Counted from the stretch's first letter, positions 30,840 to 58,883 are shown. The stretch is DNA of 64,000 nt from Chrysomallon squamiferum (GCA_012295275.1 CM022672.1:4601443-4665442); one strand, 5' to 3'. Program-made: numbers and translations. The notes: generated by a model not told the origin, from the letters alone.

Positions 30840-31620
30840 AACCTGAGAATAAGTTCGCTCTTCAACAACGTCCATTACAGCGAGATATCCTTTGAACAAA
30901 AAAAAATCCTTCTCCTTTTGTCCAGACAATTACAGTGTTTTTTCAAGGAGCGCACGCCCCTAACGAACTGAGAAAGAGGGCGTTACACACGGAAGCCGGG
31001 CACAAAGAGAATAAATTGTGTGTCTAACTGCCAGAATGCTTTAAATGGAGAAAACTAGGTACTCTTGATCACGGCTATGTAAACCTTAAGGGGATAAACA
31101 AGACGCTTTGAAAAGATCCGCACATTGACTTTCGGCTTTAATTCTTCGGAGTAGAGGGCGCTGAATGCCGTGGCGCCAGTTTAACGTGTTCCCCGCACGG
31201 TCCCTTTTCATAATATATTGGTGGGTGGGGTGCACGATTATTGCCGACTTTGACGAATATGGACACCGGGTAATTATCCCGTGCAAGACCTGGGTGCTCG
31301 CCCCCACCGCGGTCATGATTCATCCCAGTTCTGTTTTTGTCTACTGCGACGTCGAGGACTCCACGGCGTTGTCGTTCAGCCGTTTTTGCCCGAAGGCTGG
31401 TACGTACAGAGATCAAATCTTGTTAATGACTCATCTAAAGCACTGTTTGGTTACTGAGACGTCGATGGCTTTTCGTGTACATAGTTTGTTTAAAATTCAG
31501 TGTTGGCTTGGTAAAACAATATTGTGCTTAAGCCGTTGGCCCGAAGGCTCGTAGGTAAAAAGGATCAAATCCGGATAATGACTCAGCTAAGCATTATTAT
31601 TTGTCTACTCCTCGTTTGTT
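30840..31620. promoter_or_regulatory. large complex island with palindromes and an internal repeat
   Basis: The longest GC-rich island of the left half. It contains a near-palindrome CGGGTAATTATCCCG (31267-31281) inside wider inverted arms (about 31225-31236 and 31294-31308). It also contains a two-copy internal repeat (31377-31442 and 31530-31593). Both strands stay open for 90-130 codons, which at this base composition is not evidence of coding; I recognise no domain in either. A regulatory or structural role is inference. Confidence 0.4.
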
Positions 31621-31689
31621 TAAATCATTGACGGGTCTGCATAACTTTCTGAATGGCACGCCTAACTTTACGAGGAAAATAACTTTTAT

Positions 31690-31970
31690 TAAATTTTTAT
31701 TTTATTTTATTTTATTTTATTTTATTTTATTTTATTTTATTTTATTTTATTTTGTTTTGTTTTATTTTTATTTTAATTTTAATTTTTATTTCTATTTTGT
31801 TTTTGTTTACTATTTTTTGTTTTTTTTTTTTTTTTTATTTTCATTTTCATTTTCATTTTTTTTATTTTTTTATTTTCATTTTCATTTTTTTTCATTTTTT
31901 TTTTTTTTTTTTTTTTTATTTTCATTTTCATTTTCATTTTCATTTTTATTTTTATTTTTATTTTTTAGTG
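31690..31970 (+). repeat. (TTTTA)n and TTTTC/TTTCA T-rich tract
   Basis: About twelve TTTTA pentamers (31695-31755), then T-rich sequence with TTTTCA hexamers to about 31965. Confidence 0.95.
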
Positions 31971-32460
31971 CGGCCCGTGTAATTATAAGCTATGTCTGAT
32001 GCGGCCGGTTTCTCGACACAGATTGCTCACGCTTGGTTTAAATCATTTGCCTGAATGGTGACACAGTCTTATCATAACTCCATATACTTTCTGTCTAAAC
32101 TATTTTGGCTCGGTGGAGTAATGGTTAAGCCACTGAAAACAGGAGTAGAGGGACCACCACATCTTGTTGACTGGTCTATCTAATTTAATTAAACTTTAAA
32201 CTATTTCAAAACCGTTAACGCTGGCAGACAGGACTCAGTCTTGTTTGTTCATGTCACTTTAATTACGTATGTTTCAGTAATTGTGTTATCTATGGAAGTA
32301 ATAGTAACATATGTGTGTAAAATATTCCCTGAAGCTAAATGTTTATTTAGCACATTAACGGTTATAAGATATAACATTACAGTGTTATGATAGTATAATA
32401 TAAACTTGCTGTTCTTGCTACTACATGTACTACATGTACTACAGTTACTTTATATTCTAC
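31971..32460. other. moderately complex spacer, possible SINE remnant
   Basis: TTGGCTCGGTGGAGTAATGG (32104-32123) resembles a polymerase III A box, but I could not find a matching B box or tail. No gene seen. Confidence 0.3.
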
Positions 32461-32950
32461 TCCTAATACTCATGTACTAATATTATTACTACTTCTAATA
32501 CCGATCCCATTTGATTTCTTGATTCTTCTTCTGCTACTACTGTCAGTACTACAACTACCACTACAACAAGAACCACAGCAGCTACTAATCTTACTACAAA
32601 TAGTATTTTACAAAATAGTTATTACTACTATTTCTACTTCTACTATATTTACTTCTGCTACTGCCCCTGCTTCTATCATTACTATTCTGCTGTTATTATT
32701 TCAACTACTACTGTTATTACGTACTGTACAACCATTGTTGTTGCTGTTACTATTGGTACTACTACTACAACTGTTGCTGTTAATATTAATTTTTCTACTA
32801 CTATTTATATTCTTTTTCTGGTACTACTATTACTTTTACTACCACCACCACAACTACTATTACTACTACCGTAACAACTACTATTACCATCACCACCACC
32901 TCTATTATTACTTTTGTTGTTGCTACTATTGCCATTATTATTTCACATTC
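32461..32950 (+). repeat. degenerate TAC/TAT/TGC triplet array
   Basis: Almost 500 bp dominated by ACT/ATT-type triplets with many substitutions. It gives an artefactual Leu/Tyr-rich open frame on the + strand and a Val-rich one on the - strand. Confidence 0.9.
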
Positions 32951-33703
32951 TAGTTCCAAAATGTTAGTCAGACAAACTTTTGTATTATTAATGTGAATAT
33001 TAATCTGTGAGTCCATGTTGATATTACTTTTGACAAAATTAATCTGTTACAAATATTGCTCCAAGAGTTATTATGATTATTATTATTTTTACACGTACTA
33101 ATTATTTACAAATCAAATTTATTGCAAATTAATTTCATTTGGGACTGGATTAAAGTGATAGTAAAACGAGTTTTTAGTCAGGCTGACTGTAAGAATAAAA
33201 TAAAATAAAATAAAATAAAAAAATAAATAAATAAATAAAATATTGTTTTGAAATGTAAATTTATAAATGCATTCATATTATTAAATTTTACTGTTTTACT
33301 GAGTTTCTTTTTTGTCGATGTAGCTGTTGGTGTTTTTATTTTTTTTTTATTATTTTTTTTTTTAAATTTAATTTTATAATTCAGTTTCAATAAATAGTTA
33401 AATATATAAATGAGCATAAATCTATTAAAAACAGATGATGATACTATAAATTGCTAATGGTTCTACAGCGTAAAACCTAAACACTATATAATAATAAAAA
33501 CATTTAATATCTCCAGTTACATATACGCTAGATGCACCCGATAATAGTGATATTAATTATTTAACTATTGCAGACTATGCTGGAATGAAGACAAAACACC
33601 TGACACTGTAGAAAAACTTTAATTATGGAAGTGAAGTTTTGAATATAAAAAGAAAACCACACACTATTAGTATCCTAAACAATGGAACTCTAATATACTA
33701 CAA

Positions 33704-33750
<47 letters not shown>

Positions 33751-34805
33751 ACTAATAATAATAGTAATAATAGTAATAATAGTTTTTATAATAAATAAAT
33801 AAAATCTAATAAAATAAGATAAAAAACAGTTGCAATTGTAAATAAAAATATCAAAGGCCTTTTTTCTTATTAAATTTCTTGTCAGTTTAAAAAAAAAAAA
33901 AATTCTATTTTTTATTATATTTTGTTTTATTTCTATTGTTTTTGTTTAAAAAAAAGAAAAAAAGAATGACATACAATAAAAATGATTTGTGAACCAATGG
34001 AAAGTCGTCGCTGAATGTGAACATTAAGAAAAACAAAGTAAAAAATAACATACAATAAAAAAAAAAAAATATATAAAAAAAAAAAAAATGCTGTAAACTT
34101 AAGAGATAAATTTTCCGTGAATTCAACTCTGCGTGGACTTTGTCGAAGCTTATAAAAACGAACGGATAAAGATATTTACGGAAATGTCAGCAAATTCAAA
34201 CACATTTTATAAAGACGACAGTTGGAAAATGCCAGAACCACTATACTCAGTCTTCAGAGACTTTGTGCTGTCATTAATACATTAGTAAATGTCGAATTAG
34301 TTTAGTGAAATGTTTAAAGTCTCAATCTGTATTAAATTTGATTGACAAAGCATGCGGTACGTACACACAGCGCTGGGAATTGGATTCGCTTTTTTCTTTA
34401 CGATAAATACTTAAGAATATAAGCATTAACTTAAATACGTTTTATTTACATTCAAGTGAATGTTCGTTTTTGTTTGTATTTTGTTGTTGTTGTTGTTAAA
34501 GTATACATCTTGTTGAGCTAATATAAAGTCTAAATATGTTTAATTTGCTTTCAAACAAATTTTATTTATTTTTTATTATTTGTTTATTGATAAAAATATC
34601 ACACGAAAAAGACAACATATATAATAATTCTTATCACTTTTATTCATGATCAAGTACTGGATAAAGTAAGATAATATGGTTGAAGAAAATTATAATATAT
34701 TAAAAAAAAAACCCCATAAATAATAATAATAATAATAATAAATAAATAAATATGGAGAGAGAGGGGGAGAGAGAGGGGAGGGAGGGAGAGGGGGAGAGAG
34801 AGAGG

Positions 34806-34897
<92 letters not shown>

Positions 34898-35439
34898 CCA
34901 CAAAAACAAGAGGGCCAACAGTTAAATGACGAAAGGAAAACTTTTTAAAACTAAAAATTTTATTATTAAGCAAATCTTAATTTTTGACCTTGGGATTGTC
35001 TTGTCATCTTTGTCATTACTGTAATTTTAATGACTATTAAACACAAACTATGCCACTGAAGGCATCTAAAAAAAAATAATAATAAAAAATAATAATAATA
35101 AAAATAAGAAAGAAATCTGACAGATGGTATTAAAAGTCATTACTTTGCAACAGATTCAAAACAAATATGGCAATCCAAGACATTACGTGTACAAAGAAAT
35201 AACATGAAGCTAAAAACATTACTTCAACAACAACAACAACAAAAAAAGTCAAAGCAAAGTTGATATTAAAAAAGCATTACCGGTATAGAGATTGAACACA
35301 AAGTTAGTATTAAAAACGCATTACGCATACAAAGAATTAAAAGAAAGTTAATATTAAACAGCATCAAGTGAACAAAGAATCAAAGACTGTATTACTTATT
35401 TTCTCACACTTTACACAAAATAACGAATCAGCGTGCTAG
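32951..35439. other. AT-rich spacer with microsatellites, no gene seen
   Basis: Contains AAAT (33195-33240), ACT (33698-33750) and GA (34753-34895) arrays, and a decayed minisatellite with core AAAGTTAATATTAAAAACGC at about 35100-35390 (period near 55-60 bp). No exon-like segment. Confidence 0.6.
34753..34895 (+). repeat. (GA)n microsatellite with GGGA variants
   Basis: GGGA/GAGA mixed units on the left, pure GA on the right. Confidence 0.97.
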
Positions 35440-36140
35440 AAACATTTATTAGTGACTTTAACTACCTGTTTTTACACTCTTATTTTCTGCGTATATGTAA
35501 CTTTGGCTTTTGCAAATTACCACTTTATTTCGCCATTATCATCTTTTGTTCGGCGACAAAGTAACGAAGCTTTCATCGCCTGGAATCTGAAAATCTGAAA
35601 ATTTGATAATTTGTTCGTTTACGTTAAGAAGCAACTTCAGATTGGCTTGTCTGTCTGGCAAGAATACCACTGCTTTGTCTTCATATTTGGTAACATATGT
35701 TTTGCTTTAGCAATATTAGTTACGGACTGAAAATCAAATAATGTCCGCACAATAGTATTTTATTTTAGAAAATGGAAACTGCCTCAGGTGTTTATCGACT
35801 TAGGTTAATGCGAACTTGCTGGCAAATTGTTAATTTGTAAAACTAATTGCCGGGACTTTGTTCGGTTTAATACGGCGACAACTAGCGAATATTAAGCGTA
35901 GTCGGGACGGTGGGTGGTTTACCCATCATTAACTCATTTTCATTGGCAATATCGCCAGAAATGCTTCCGAGATTTAGGCGACGCAAATCTATCATTAAAA
36001 GATCCTTGTTACACACACACACACTAAGAAGCAAGCGTTTGTTCTCACAGAAGAAAGGGTTTGGGCTAAAACGCTGAACCAGGTAATCACATCAAAATGG
36101 TTCATCGGTACCTACAGATGTGGCCTTCCTGAAAAACACG
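35440..36140. promoter_or_regulatory. candidate regulatory island
   Basis: About 700 bp of complex sequence. Features include CTCAGGTGTT (about 35786), GTTAATTTG and CTAATTGCC cores (35827-35852), and GGTGGTTTACCCATCATTAA (about 35912-35931). No convincing open frame. Confidence 0.4.
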
Positions 36141-36399
36141 GACGCTTATTTAAAAATCTTTTGAGAAATGACAATGGTGGATTAGGTCTAAATATAGAGC
36201 GACAGTTTTCACTTTACTTGGGACGGAGAATATAACATAAGGTTTTTGATGTAACACACGAAGAACAGATCTTGCCGTAAAGAATAAAAACGAATAACTC
36301 CAAAACACTTCTGAAGAAATAAGATGATTTTTTGTTTATATGATTTTTAATAAGATAAAATATTTCGTTACTATTTCCTGTTTAGTTTATCATTCCTAA

Positions 36400-36432
<33 letters not shown>

Positions 36433-36729
36433 AAAAATAAGTCCTAAAAAAATGGTTCCTTTCAATAATGTTTAATGAAAAAGTGCAGTTTTAAAATCAA
36501 GTCTTAGTATAAAAGCGAGAGAGAAAGTACACAGCCGCCATTTTAAAATTGCTTAGATTAGCTGAAAGTTTACAAAACCTTTGTCGCCAAGACATCGTTG
36601 CCTTTTCATCAGCTCATAGTAATGGAGATTTAAAATTAACTTTTATCAGAATTTTTATATTTCATATGTAAAATAGCATTATACTATTTGTTGTTATTGT
36701 TGTTGTTGCTGTTAAATACATTAAGTACA

Positions 36730-36760
<31 letters not shown>

Positions 36761-36800
36761 CATACATACATAAATACATACATACATAAATAAATAAATT
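36730..36800 (+). repeat. (CATA)n microsatellite
   Basis: About 14 CATA units with two AAAT interruptions. The surrounding 36141-37430 is otherwise AT-rich with a poly-A run (36401-36430) and shows no gene. Confidence 0.95.
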
Positions 36801-37429
36801 AAAAATAATAATAAAAATAAAATAATTTAATAAAGTATGTTAAAATAAGATGCTTCGTAGAATACTTCAGTTTTCAATTAATTTCTTTTCCATATTAATT
36901 TAATTTTTTAAATCTGTAACAAGCGGGTAAAATTAAACTGATTTAAAAGGGTTTTAAGTTTAATTCTGAAGTGATTTCATAATAAATATAAGAACTTTTA
37001 TTTTTAATTGCACTCATTCTCACGTGATGCAAAAATATAGCTTAATCATGCATTAAAAATTGAATTAATAATAATTTTGTTATTATATTATATTTATAAA
37101 TATATTTTAATAATGCTTTACTATGGAAATCTTCTTCTTTCTTCTTCTTCTTCTTATTATTATCATTTTATTTTCCTATATATATATATATATAAGTAGA
37201 CACATATACTACAAATATACACATATAATACGTTAACAAATACATGCATACACATATACACATGAATGCATATATACATACATACACATATTATACAGTG
37301 TTTTAATACTAATTTATATTATATTCCCAAAAGACGTGAATTATTTCTGTAAATATATTCAGCGAATTCATATTTCGAAAAGAAAAGGAAAAGATGGATT
37401 ATGGATCTGAATATTAATGAAGAATGAAA

Positions 37430-38330
37430 TCAGTGTAATTTTTCACATTATCAGTTTGCGAGAGAAAAGAAACCACGCTGGCCTGTCTGGTTGATTCACC
37501 AGCGCAGATACCCAAAACCCAGACCTGATTCAACCACGTGGCATTTACCTCTTAATGAGGCACAAGACGGTAATCTTCCGACCAGCAAATTGCCTCTAAA
37601 TTTGACCAGCACGTGCCTTGAACGCGCCGATGACCGGCACTGACCGCTCGTCGCACCTGTGCAGGTTGTAATTATTTACCTGCATTTCTTTTCCCCTAAA
37701 CCCCCGCCTCGTCGGTCGAACTCCCCACCCTGCCGCCTCCCCGCAGCTTTCTTTTCACAAGCTGATCAGGTTTTGCCGATGTCCGCGGACTCGACTGGTA
37801 ATGTAACATCACAGCCCTGCGACGTCGCTGAAAATTAAACCAGTTCTGATTACACGACTCACGCGGAGTGACGCGAGTTCGCAGACGATCACAAGGAACG
37901 GGATGAAGGTTTCTATTACCAATCTATCGAAATGGTGATTATCACCATCGTCGAATCCATGCTTTCCTGCCTGGCTTCCAGCAAACAATTGTAAAGAGCT
38001 GTTTGGCAGATGACTCTGGCGTTGCAGCAAGTTGAATGGGCTGCGCTAACACATTTTACTATTTGAAAGGGAACAAAAACAGAAAATCTCCTGTCTCGTT
38101 TACAAATACATAATTGTTTCCGAGTTCACATTATCGATATCGGATTTTGCAACGAATTGTTTGTAAAACCTAACAAATTGAACCATGTGATATAAAACAA
38201 ATAAATTAGTTTATTTCCTGTTTCACTTCCGGTACGTAATTGCCTTCTAATTCGCGTTGCTGGTATTGGTGCTACACAGAAACAGAGCTGGTTGAGTTAA
38301 ACGTAAACATTTCCTGCTTTCTTTGCTACC
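37430..38330. promoter_or_regulatory. large candidate regulatory island rich in E-boxes
   Basis: About 900 bp of complex GC-rich sequence, the strongest island in the window. It has two CACGTG E-boxes (37535-37540 and 37610-37615) and an inverted E-box pair, CACCTGTGCAGGTTG (37654-37668). That pair abuts TAATTA (37669-37674), and a further ACCTGC follows (37678-37683). Composition drops back to AT-rich beyond about 38330. Open frames are short and unremarkable. Confidence 0.5.
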
Positions 38331-39539
38331 AGCGGATAATAATAATAATTATTCTTTCTCTTAGTTTTGTAGTAAATAGTGTGAAGAGATATAAATCATA
38401 CTATTTGACAGAAATCAAAGTAGAACATTTCCCGTGTCGTTTACAACACGTAACTATAATTACTGTCGATATTGTTCGTACAGAAGATATAATAAAGTAG
38501 CCGTATTGATAAGCGTTAATACTGGCTTTGAAGTTAATAATCTAAACAAACGAGATTTTGTTACTAAATGAATGAGAATATTTTGTGTTTTACTTCCAGC
38601 TGATAATTATGATTTATTCGTATAATTCGAATTAATAATTATTGTTGATACTGAATATATTTTTTAACAAAAAAAAAAAAAAAAAAAAAAAATAAATAAA
38701 AAAAAATAAAATAAAAAAAAAAATAAAATATAAAATAAATAAAATAAATAAAAAGTAAATAAATAAATTAACATATATTGTCTGTTTTTTTTTTTTTTTT
38801 TTTTTTTTTCGTGAATCTAATATTAGTATAACAGAAAACTTTGTGACTGTTGACAAAGCAATAAATAACAACAAAACAACATCAATAATAATAATAATAA
38901 TAATAAATAAATAAATAAATAGAAGAAATAAAAATAAAAATAATCAGTCACCCTCAGCAAGTTAAAATAAAGCAAAAAAAAATCAACTGCAAAACTATAT
39001 GAATATAATAAAATAACATAAGTTTTATATATTGAAATAGATTTTAATAATTAATTCATACATTTAAATAAATTATAATGTCATAATACAATTAGTAGAA
39101 ATAAATAAATAAATAAATATATCTGTGTTGTATGTGTGCGTGCGTGCGTGTGTGTGTGTGTGTGTGTGTGATAAAATCAAATAAAATGCCAAATAAAAAT
39201 AAATACAAAATAAGCACGCTCAAACGCAAGTATTACAATGCACTGAAATCAAATTAATTGATTTTGTTAATCAGATTAAATGTAACAGGCGAAAAGACTG
39301 TGAGTCAGAAACAGATAATGTGAAAGAAAGAACCGGAACAAATTATTTTTATATTAGAGATATTACATCTTGCTACAATACAATACGCTCACACACGCAC
39401 GCACGCAAGAATAAACATATATGTATTCCTACCTACACATACATACATACATACATACATGTATAACAATATTAAATTACATCAAACAGAAAACAACACA
39501 TCAACATTGATTTTATGAATTAAAAGGATAACGTACCAC
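38331..39539. other. AT-rich spacer, no gene seen
   Basis: A-rich (38670-38760) and T-rich (38785-38809) runs, AAT/AAAT arrays (38885-38930) and a GT array (about 39135-39170). No gene recognised. Confidence 0.6.
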
Positions 39540-39910
39540 GAAATAGCCTACTCACATTTAGTATTCTGCTCATAATAAACATTCTACTGCCGCGAGCAAT
39601 GTCTTTTGAGTACACCAAAGACAAATATTTATGATTTCACAGCAGATATTTAAGAACGCAGATATGTGGCAACTGCAATTTTGAATAACATTCTTCAAAG
39701 TCCAAATTTCGCAATGAAGTTCAGCTGCGAGAAAATATGACACAAAAATATCAGTAAATGAAACTTGCAGCTGTACCCCACATTACGATATCTGCACTTA
39801 ATTGTTAAGTCGTCATTTCCGATTCAGTAATTACGTCACTGGATTAAAACACGTGATATTCCTGAGATAGCAAATGTCGAGGTGCATCGCAAGTTTTATG
39901 AACAAACAGA
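39540..39910. promoter_or_regulatory. last complex island before BTBD16
   Basis: Moderately complex sequence with CAGTAATTACGTCACTGG (about 39825), AACACGTGATATTCC (about 39848) and CAGCTG-type motifs (near 39722 and 39770). Beyond it the DNA stays AT-rich up to the BTBD16 3' end. Confidence 0.35.
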
Positions 39911-40864
39911 GAATTGTCAAATAAGTTTTGTTTCAGAGGTAGCTATTTTTAATTTAACGGTGGCAAAATACATTATAAATTTAGGAGTCATGCTTTCTTT
40001 AGTTTGTTTCGTTTTTTGTTATGCGATATTAAAAAACTAAGACTAAAAATAAAAAATAAAAAATAAAACAAAATAATAAATAAATAAATAAATAAATAAA
40101 AGAAATAAAAGAAGAAAAAAAAGAATAATAAAATGTAAATATAATATTTTTATTATCATTTCAATTTTAATTTTTTTTGAAGATATGGTTGATGGTAGAC
40201 TTAAATCTAATATAAATCTGTAAAGCTGGATATTTTCTGTCTCTAGTATCTCTTTTGTCCCGAAATGAGGAATTTTATTTATTAGAGTTTGACTAATATG
40301 AATTTTCATTGTGAAGAGAAAGAAATCATTTCATTATCTGCCTAAATTTTAAAAATAATTTGATTTACATGTGACTTCCTGTTGTAAAATAGGTTTCTTT
40401 AAACATACTGATGTATATGTGCATTCACTCTGTGTATGTACAAGCTCATAATACAAATAAATAAATGTATATATACTGCTAGACCATATGTAAAGATATA
40501 ATACTTTGATCAGTGGTATAATACTTTGTAACTGTAAACTAAATAACAACAAATCTATATACAAAATTTTGGCACAAAATGAAGAAAATAAATTATAAAC
40601 AGTTTATCACAGCAAACAAAAACCAATAAGAATAGCATATATGTCATAATAATGATAATGAAAGGCCTACATAGAAAAAGAAATTGGTTTGAAATTATTT
40701 AATTTTATTTTTACGTAATTGAGCACAGTAGAACAATTATTTTAAAACATTAAAAATATGGTCATCCCTATTTAATAAAGATTTGATTATTCTTTGAACT
40801 GCTATGATCATTATATTTCAAACTTCTAAATTAAGCATTTTCTTTTCCTACATATGTCTTGTCA

Positions 40865-41010
40865 AGAGCTGGATTAAGATTTTGTAATCTCCAGGACCAG
40901 AGGAAGTGTGAAGCACTCAGTAATATTTTCAAAAGTAAAAAATGTTCTTAACTTAATCTTTGGTGGCCCCTGGAGTGCAAGCCCAGAGTCCATGTGTTAA
41001 TCTGGCCCAT
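40865..41010. mobile_element. possible decayed MITE
   Basis: The left edge reads GAGCTGGATTAAGATTT... with CTCCAGGACC about 20 bp inside. The right edge, read on the - strand, is TGGGCCAGATTAACACATGG with CTCCAGGGGC inside. The edges therefore form imperfect terminal inverted repeats around an AT-rich core. No coding capacity. Superfamily and target-site duplication not determined. Confidence 0.45.
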
Positions 41011-41485
41011 CACTGGACATTGGAAATCTTTAGAATTAAAGATAATTTTATATACAATCAGATGTGATGGCTTGAACCTGTAAGGCTCTAAGCTGTAGTT
41101 AATTTACCTTAATTCTGTTTTACAAATGGACATGAAAAAACCAAAATTTTTTTTATCTATTGCAAAAGTTCAGATCAACTTTTCTTTTATCTAAAATTAT
41201 CATGAATAGATCAAATTTAGAAATCAGTAACTTTTTTATTATGAAATGTTAGCATTCATACCACACATAAAAACAAAACCTAACCATGGATGTGAAATTC
41301 AATAAAGAATTCTTTAACAGTTAGAATAAAATCAAACCAAGTGAAACACACATTACTTGTAGAGTAACTTGATAAATAAAACTGCAATAGACTCTGACAA
41401 TAAATAATTCATTTGTTAATTTGTGAACAAAAATCAGCTGTGTATATATTATAAAGAACTTTATACAAGTGATAGTTCATGACAA

Positions 41486-41556
<71 letters not shown>

Positions 41557-42278
41557 CCACATGTTTTCAAAATATATAAAAGATTCAGATTTCTGAATTT
41601 CAGAAAAGTGGATTGTCACCTACATGTACAGCAAAGACTTATTACAGTATACATCATTCTGTCAGTAAAATACATTTTTATCAGAAAACTATGAATGAAA
41701 AGTCAATCACAAACTGCTTTATGTATAAACACAGCTTGTGTATATATATATATATGACAAATTCTATTAAAGTTATATATAAATATTTTATTTATTCTTA
41801 TTACATTTTCTTTCATACAATAAATATACAAATATTTAAAAACTATATATATAAATATATAAATGTTACTATTAACATATTTATCTGATGCTTGTTTACG
41901 TATGAAAACAGTCATATTTATTTAGAAATTCATAATTGTAAGGAAGAACGAAAAACCCATTTTAATTTTTGCTGTCTAAACAGTTCCAAAAATACTATAA
42001 TATTATTTTACCTAATGTGAAAATACTAGAGTAGTTTAATAACCTTAGCCATACGAAGCAGCTTGAGAATTAACATGGAAGACTTTATCTTAACAACTGA
42101 CTTTGAGATGTTTTTGTTTCTTAGTTTATGTACTAAACACCTTTGAATATACAAGTTATTAATTATTATGTCAGTAAATCATTACAGTTATTTGCTGGAA
42201 GTGAAATACAAAAGAGTAAATGTTGTTTTTCATGCATTTTTCAAATGTAAACAAACACCAAAATATTATGTTCATAGC

Positions 42279-42311
<33 letters not shown>

Positions 42312-42379
42312 AAAAATTAAGAATGAAATAGTATATAAAGTTATCTAAATATTTAGAACAAAAAAAGAATAGGTAAAAC

Positions 42380-42428
<49 letters not shown>

Positions 42429-42607
42429 ACTGTATTTGAATCAAATAATAATCACAGTTTCTTTTTTGATTCATTATCTCTATATTTTTATCTTTGTGGT
42501 TATGAGAATCAAATCTAAACTTTATAATATTCTTCAGCTAATTTCATTCTTAACCCAGTCATTCTTTTCAATAAATCTTTTCAGTTCCATTCCAGCAGCA
42601 TCTTGTT

Positions 42608-42613
42608 TTAATA
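42608..42613 (-). terminator. candidate BTBD16 polyadenylation signal (ATTAAA)
   Basis: The variant hexamer ATTAAA on the - strand, about 70 bases after the stop codon. No canonical AATAAA was noticed closer. Confidence 0.3.
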
Positions 42614-42681
42614 ATTTCATTTTCACAGTAAATACAAGCCACACTCAAATATTTTGATGGATATTGGTTTTTCCAGTGTTT

Positions 42682-57355
<14,674 letters not shown>

Positions 57356-58511
57356 ATTTGTAGTCAGCTTGGAACCTTCAGCTGTGATTAGAAACAATTT
57401 ATTACATATGCTTTAAACATAGGTTGCCTTTGACACACGAAACCCAGACATGTGTATAAACAAATATTCACAAGAATGCACACACACTTACATGTGCAGA
57501 TGTATATATATATATATATTTAAATATCTGTGCATATATGTGCAGACAGACACATTCGTATTGTTCTCACTAATTTCTGTCTGTTTAATACAAATAAAAT
57601 TTTATCTCACTAAATATATAATTACACAAACATACAAACATTCAGCTTAGCAACCAAAAAATAATTCATTTTCTTTATTTGTAATTTAAATAGGTGCATG
57701 ATTCAACACACACACCTCACAATTAAACACAATATAAACATTAGAAATTTAATGTCTGTACATCTGATGATGATTTTGCACTTTCAGCTGTCATTCAAAA
57801 CTGAATTATACATTATGCAACATTCCTCTGCATAATTTGCAATTTTCAGCAACTGTTAAAATGTATTACATGTTTAACACATTTGTAATACCTGAATCAG
57901 CTTTTCAGTTAATCTTTCTAAGAGTACTTATCCTTTAATTTTTTTTTTATCTAATTTTTAAAATTATTGTTATTATATTTCTCTTTAAAAAAAAAACATT
58001 TAAAAAAAAAAAAAAAAAAATTCAATTCAATACAAACAGTCTCAAAAAATACAAAAAATTTGATGATAGTGGAAACAGAATTTTACCTGTCTTAACATTA
58101 ATAAAAATATATTTAATTGAAAAGTAAAACATAACAATTAAATTAACAAATAACTAAATATTGTTAAATAATTCTAATTTAAAAAAACAGAAAAAAAAAA
58201 GATTACAAATAAATAAAATTTGAGATGAAGGAACCCATTTTTCTTAATGCACACCTAATAATATTTAGTAACTGCACTAGAAGTTTAATTGCACTGTATT
58301 ATAAATTATTTTACAATATCAACATCCATATCTATCATTATGGCAAAGTTCAGCCATCCATTTTTTTAATTAAAAATACTGCTTGCAGATCATACAATTT
58401 ACTGTTTGCATATATTAACATGTGAAAAAGGCACATAACTGCTACATACAAGTCAAAAAAATAATGAAAAAAGTATTTTCCATATTGTTTTTATAATTAT
58501 TATAATTATTA

Positions 58512-58517
58512 TTTATT
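58512..58517 (-). terminator. candidate polyadenylation signal of the small upstream gene
   Basis: AATAAA on the - strand about 40 bases after the stop at 58557. It supports a separate transcript ending before BTBD16. Confidence 0.5.
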
Positions 58518-58556
58518 ATTTTAATGTTTTTACAAATAATTATACACTTTTGTCAT

Positions 58557-58883
58557 TCAGTAATCATCAGAATCGTAAGACATGTTAAAGCCGGAGTCAA
58601 CTTTAACGTTTTTAATTTTGCCGTGCACACTGCAGAATTTACGTCTACAGCTGTACATCTTCCTCTCACGGTGTATTGCAGAATTAATGTTTGCACACTG
58701 CACCTCTGGTGTGACCTTTGACCTACCAGTAATAATGTTTATGAGGCCTTGGTTGTAAGGCATTGTGATTGCTCTGATTGCCTGATTCGTGCCGAGAATG
58801 TCACTGTACAGACACTCTGGCAGTCTCCATCTGTTTGTAGTTCCTGTCTGGTTTCTAATACGACATCTTGGTGACACACTCAA
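58557..58883 (-). CDS. small gene exon 3
   Basis: 108 codons plus TGA, phase 0, starting LSVSPRCRIRNQTGTTNRWR. An internal GTAGGT about 160 bases in is a possible alternative donor. Confidence 0.8.
   Translation of the reverse strand: MSVSPRCRIRNQTGTTNRWRLPECLYSDILGTNQAIRAITMPYNQGLINIITGRSKVTPEVQCANINSAIHRERKMYSCRRKFCSVHGKIKNVKVDSGFNMSYDSDDY

Larger units (their letters stand above)
39911..42681. other. BTBD16 3' flank, AT-rich, no gene seen
   Basis: AAAT repeats (40057-40100), an AAT array (41489-41548), a poly-A run (42280-42310) and a TA/GT array (42381-42426). A transposon relic lies at 40865-41010. No exon-like segment. Confidence 0.6.

Noticed and set aside
31138-31554. Overlapping open frames of 92 and 129 codons on opposite strands
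   Set aside because: Both strands are open in GC-rich sequence, neither shows a known domain, and the internal repeat is better explained as non-coding.
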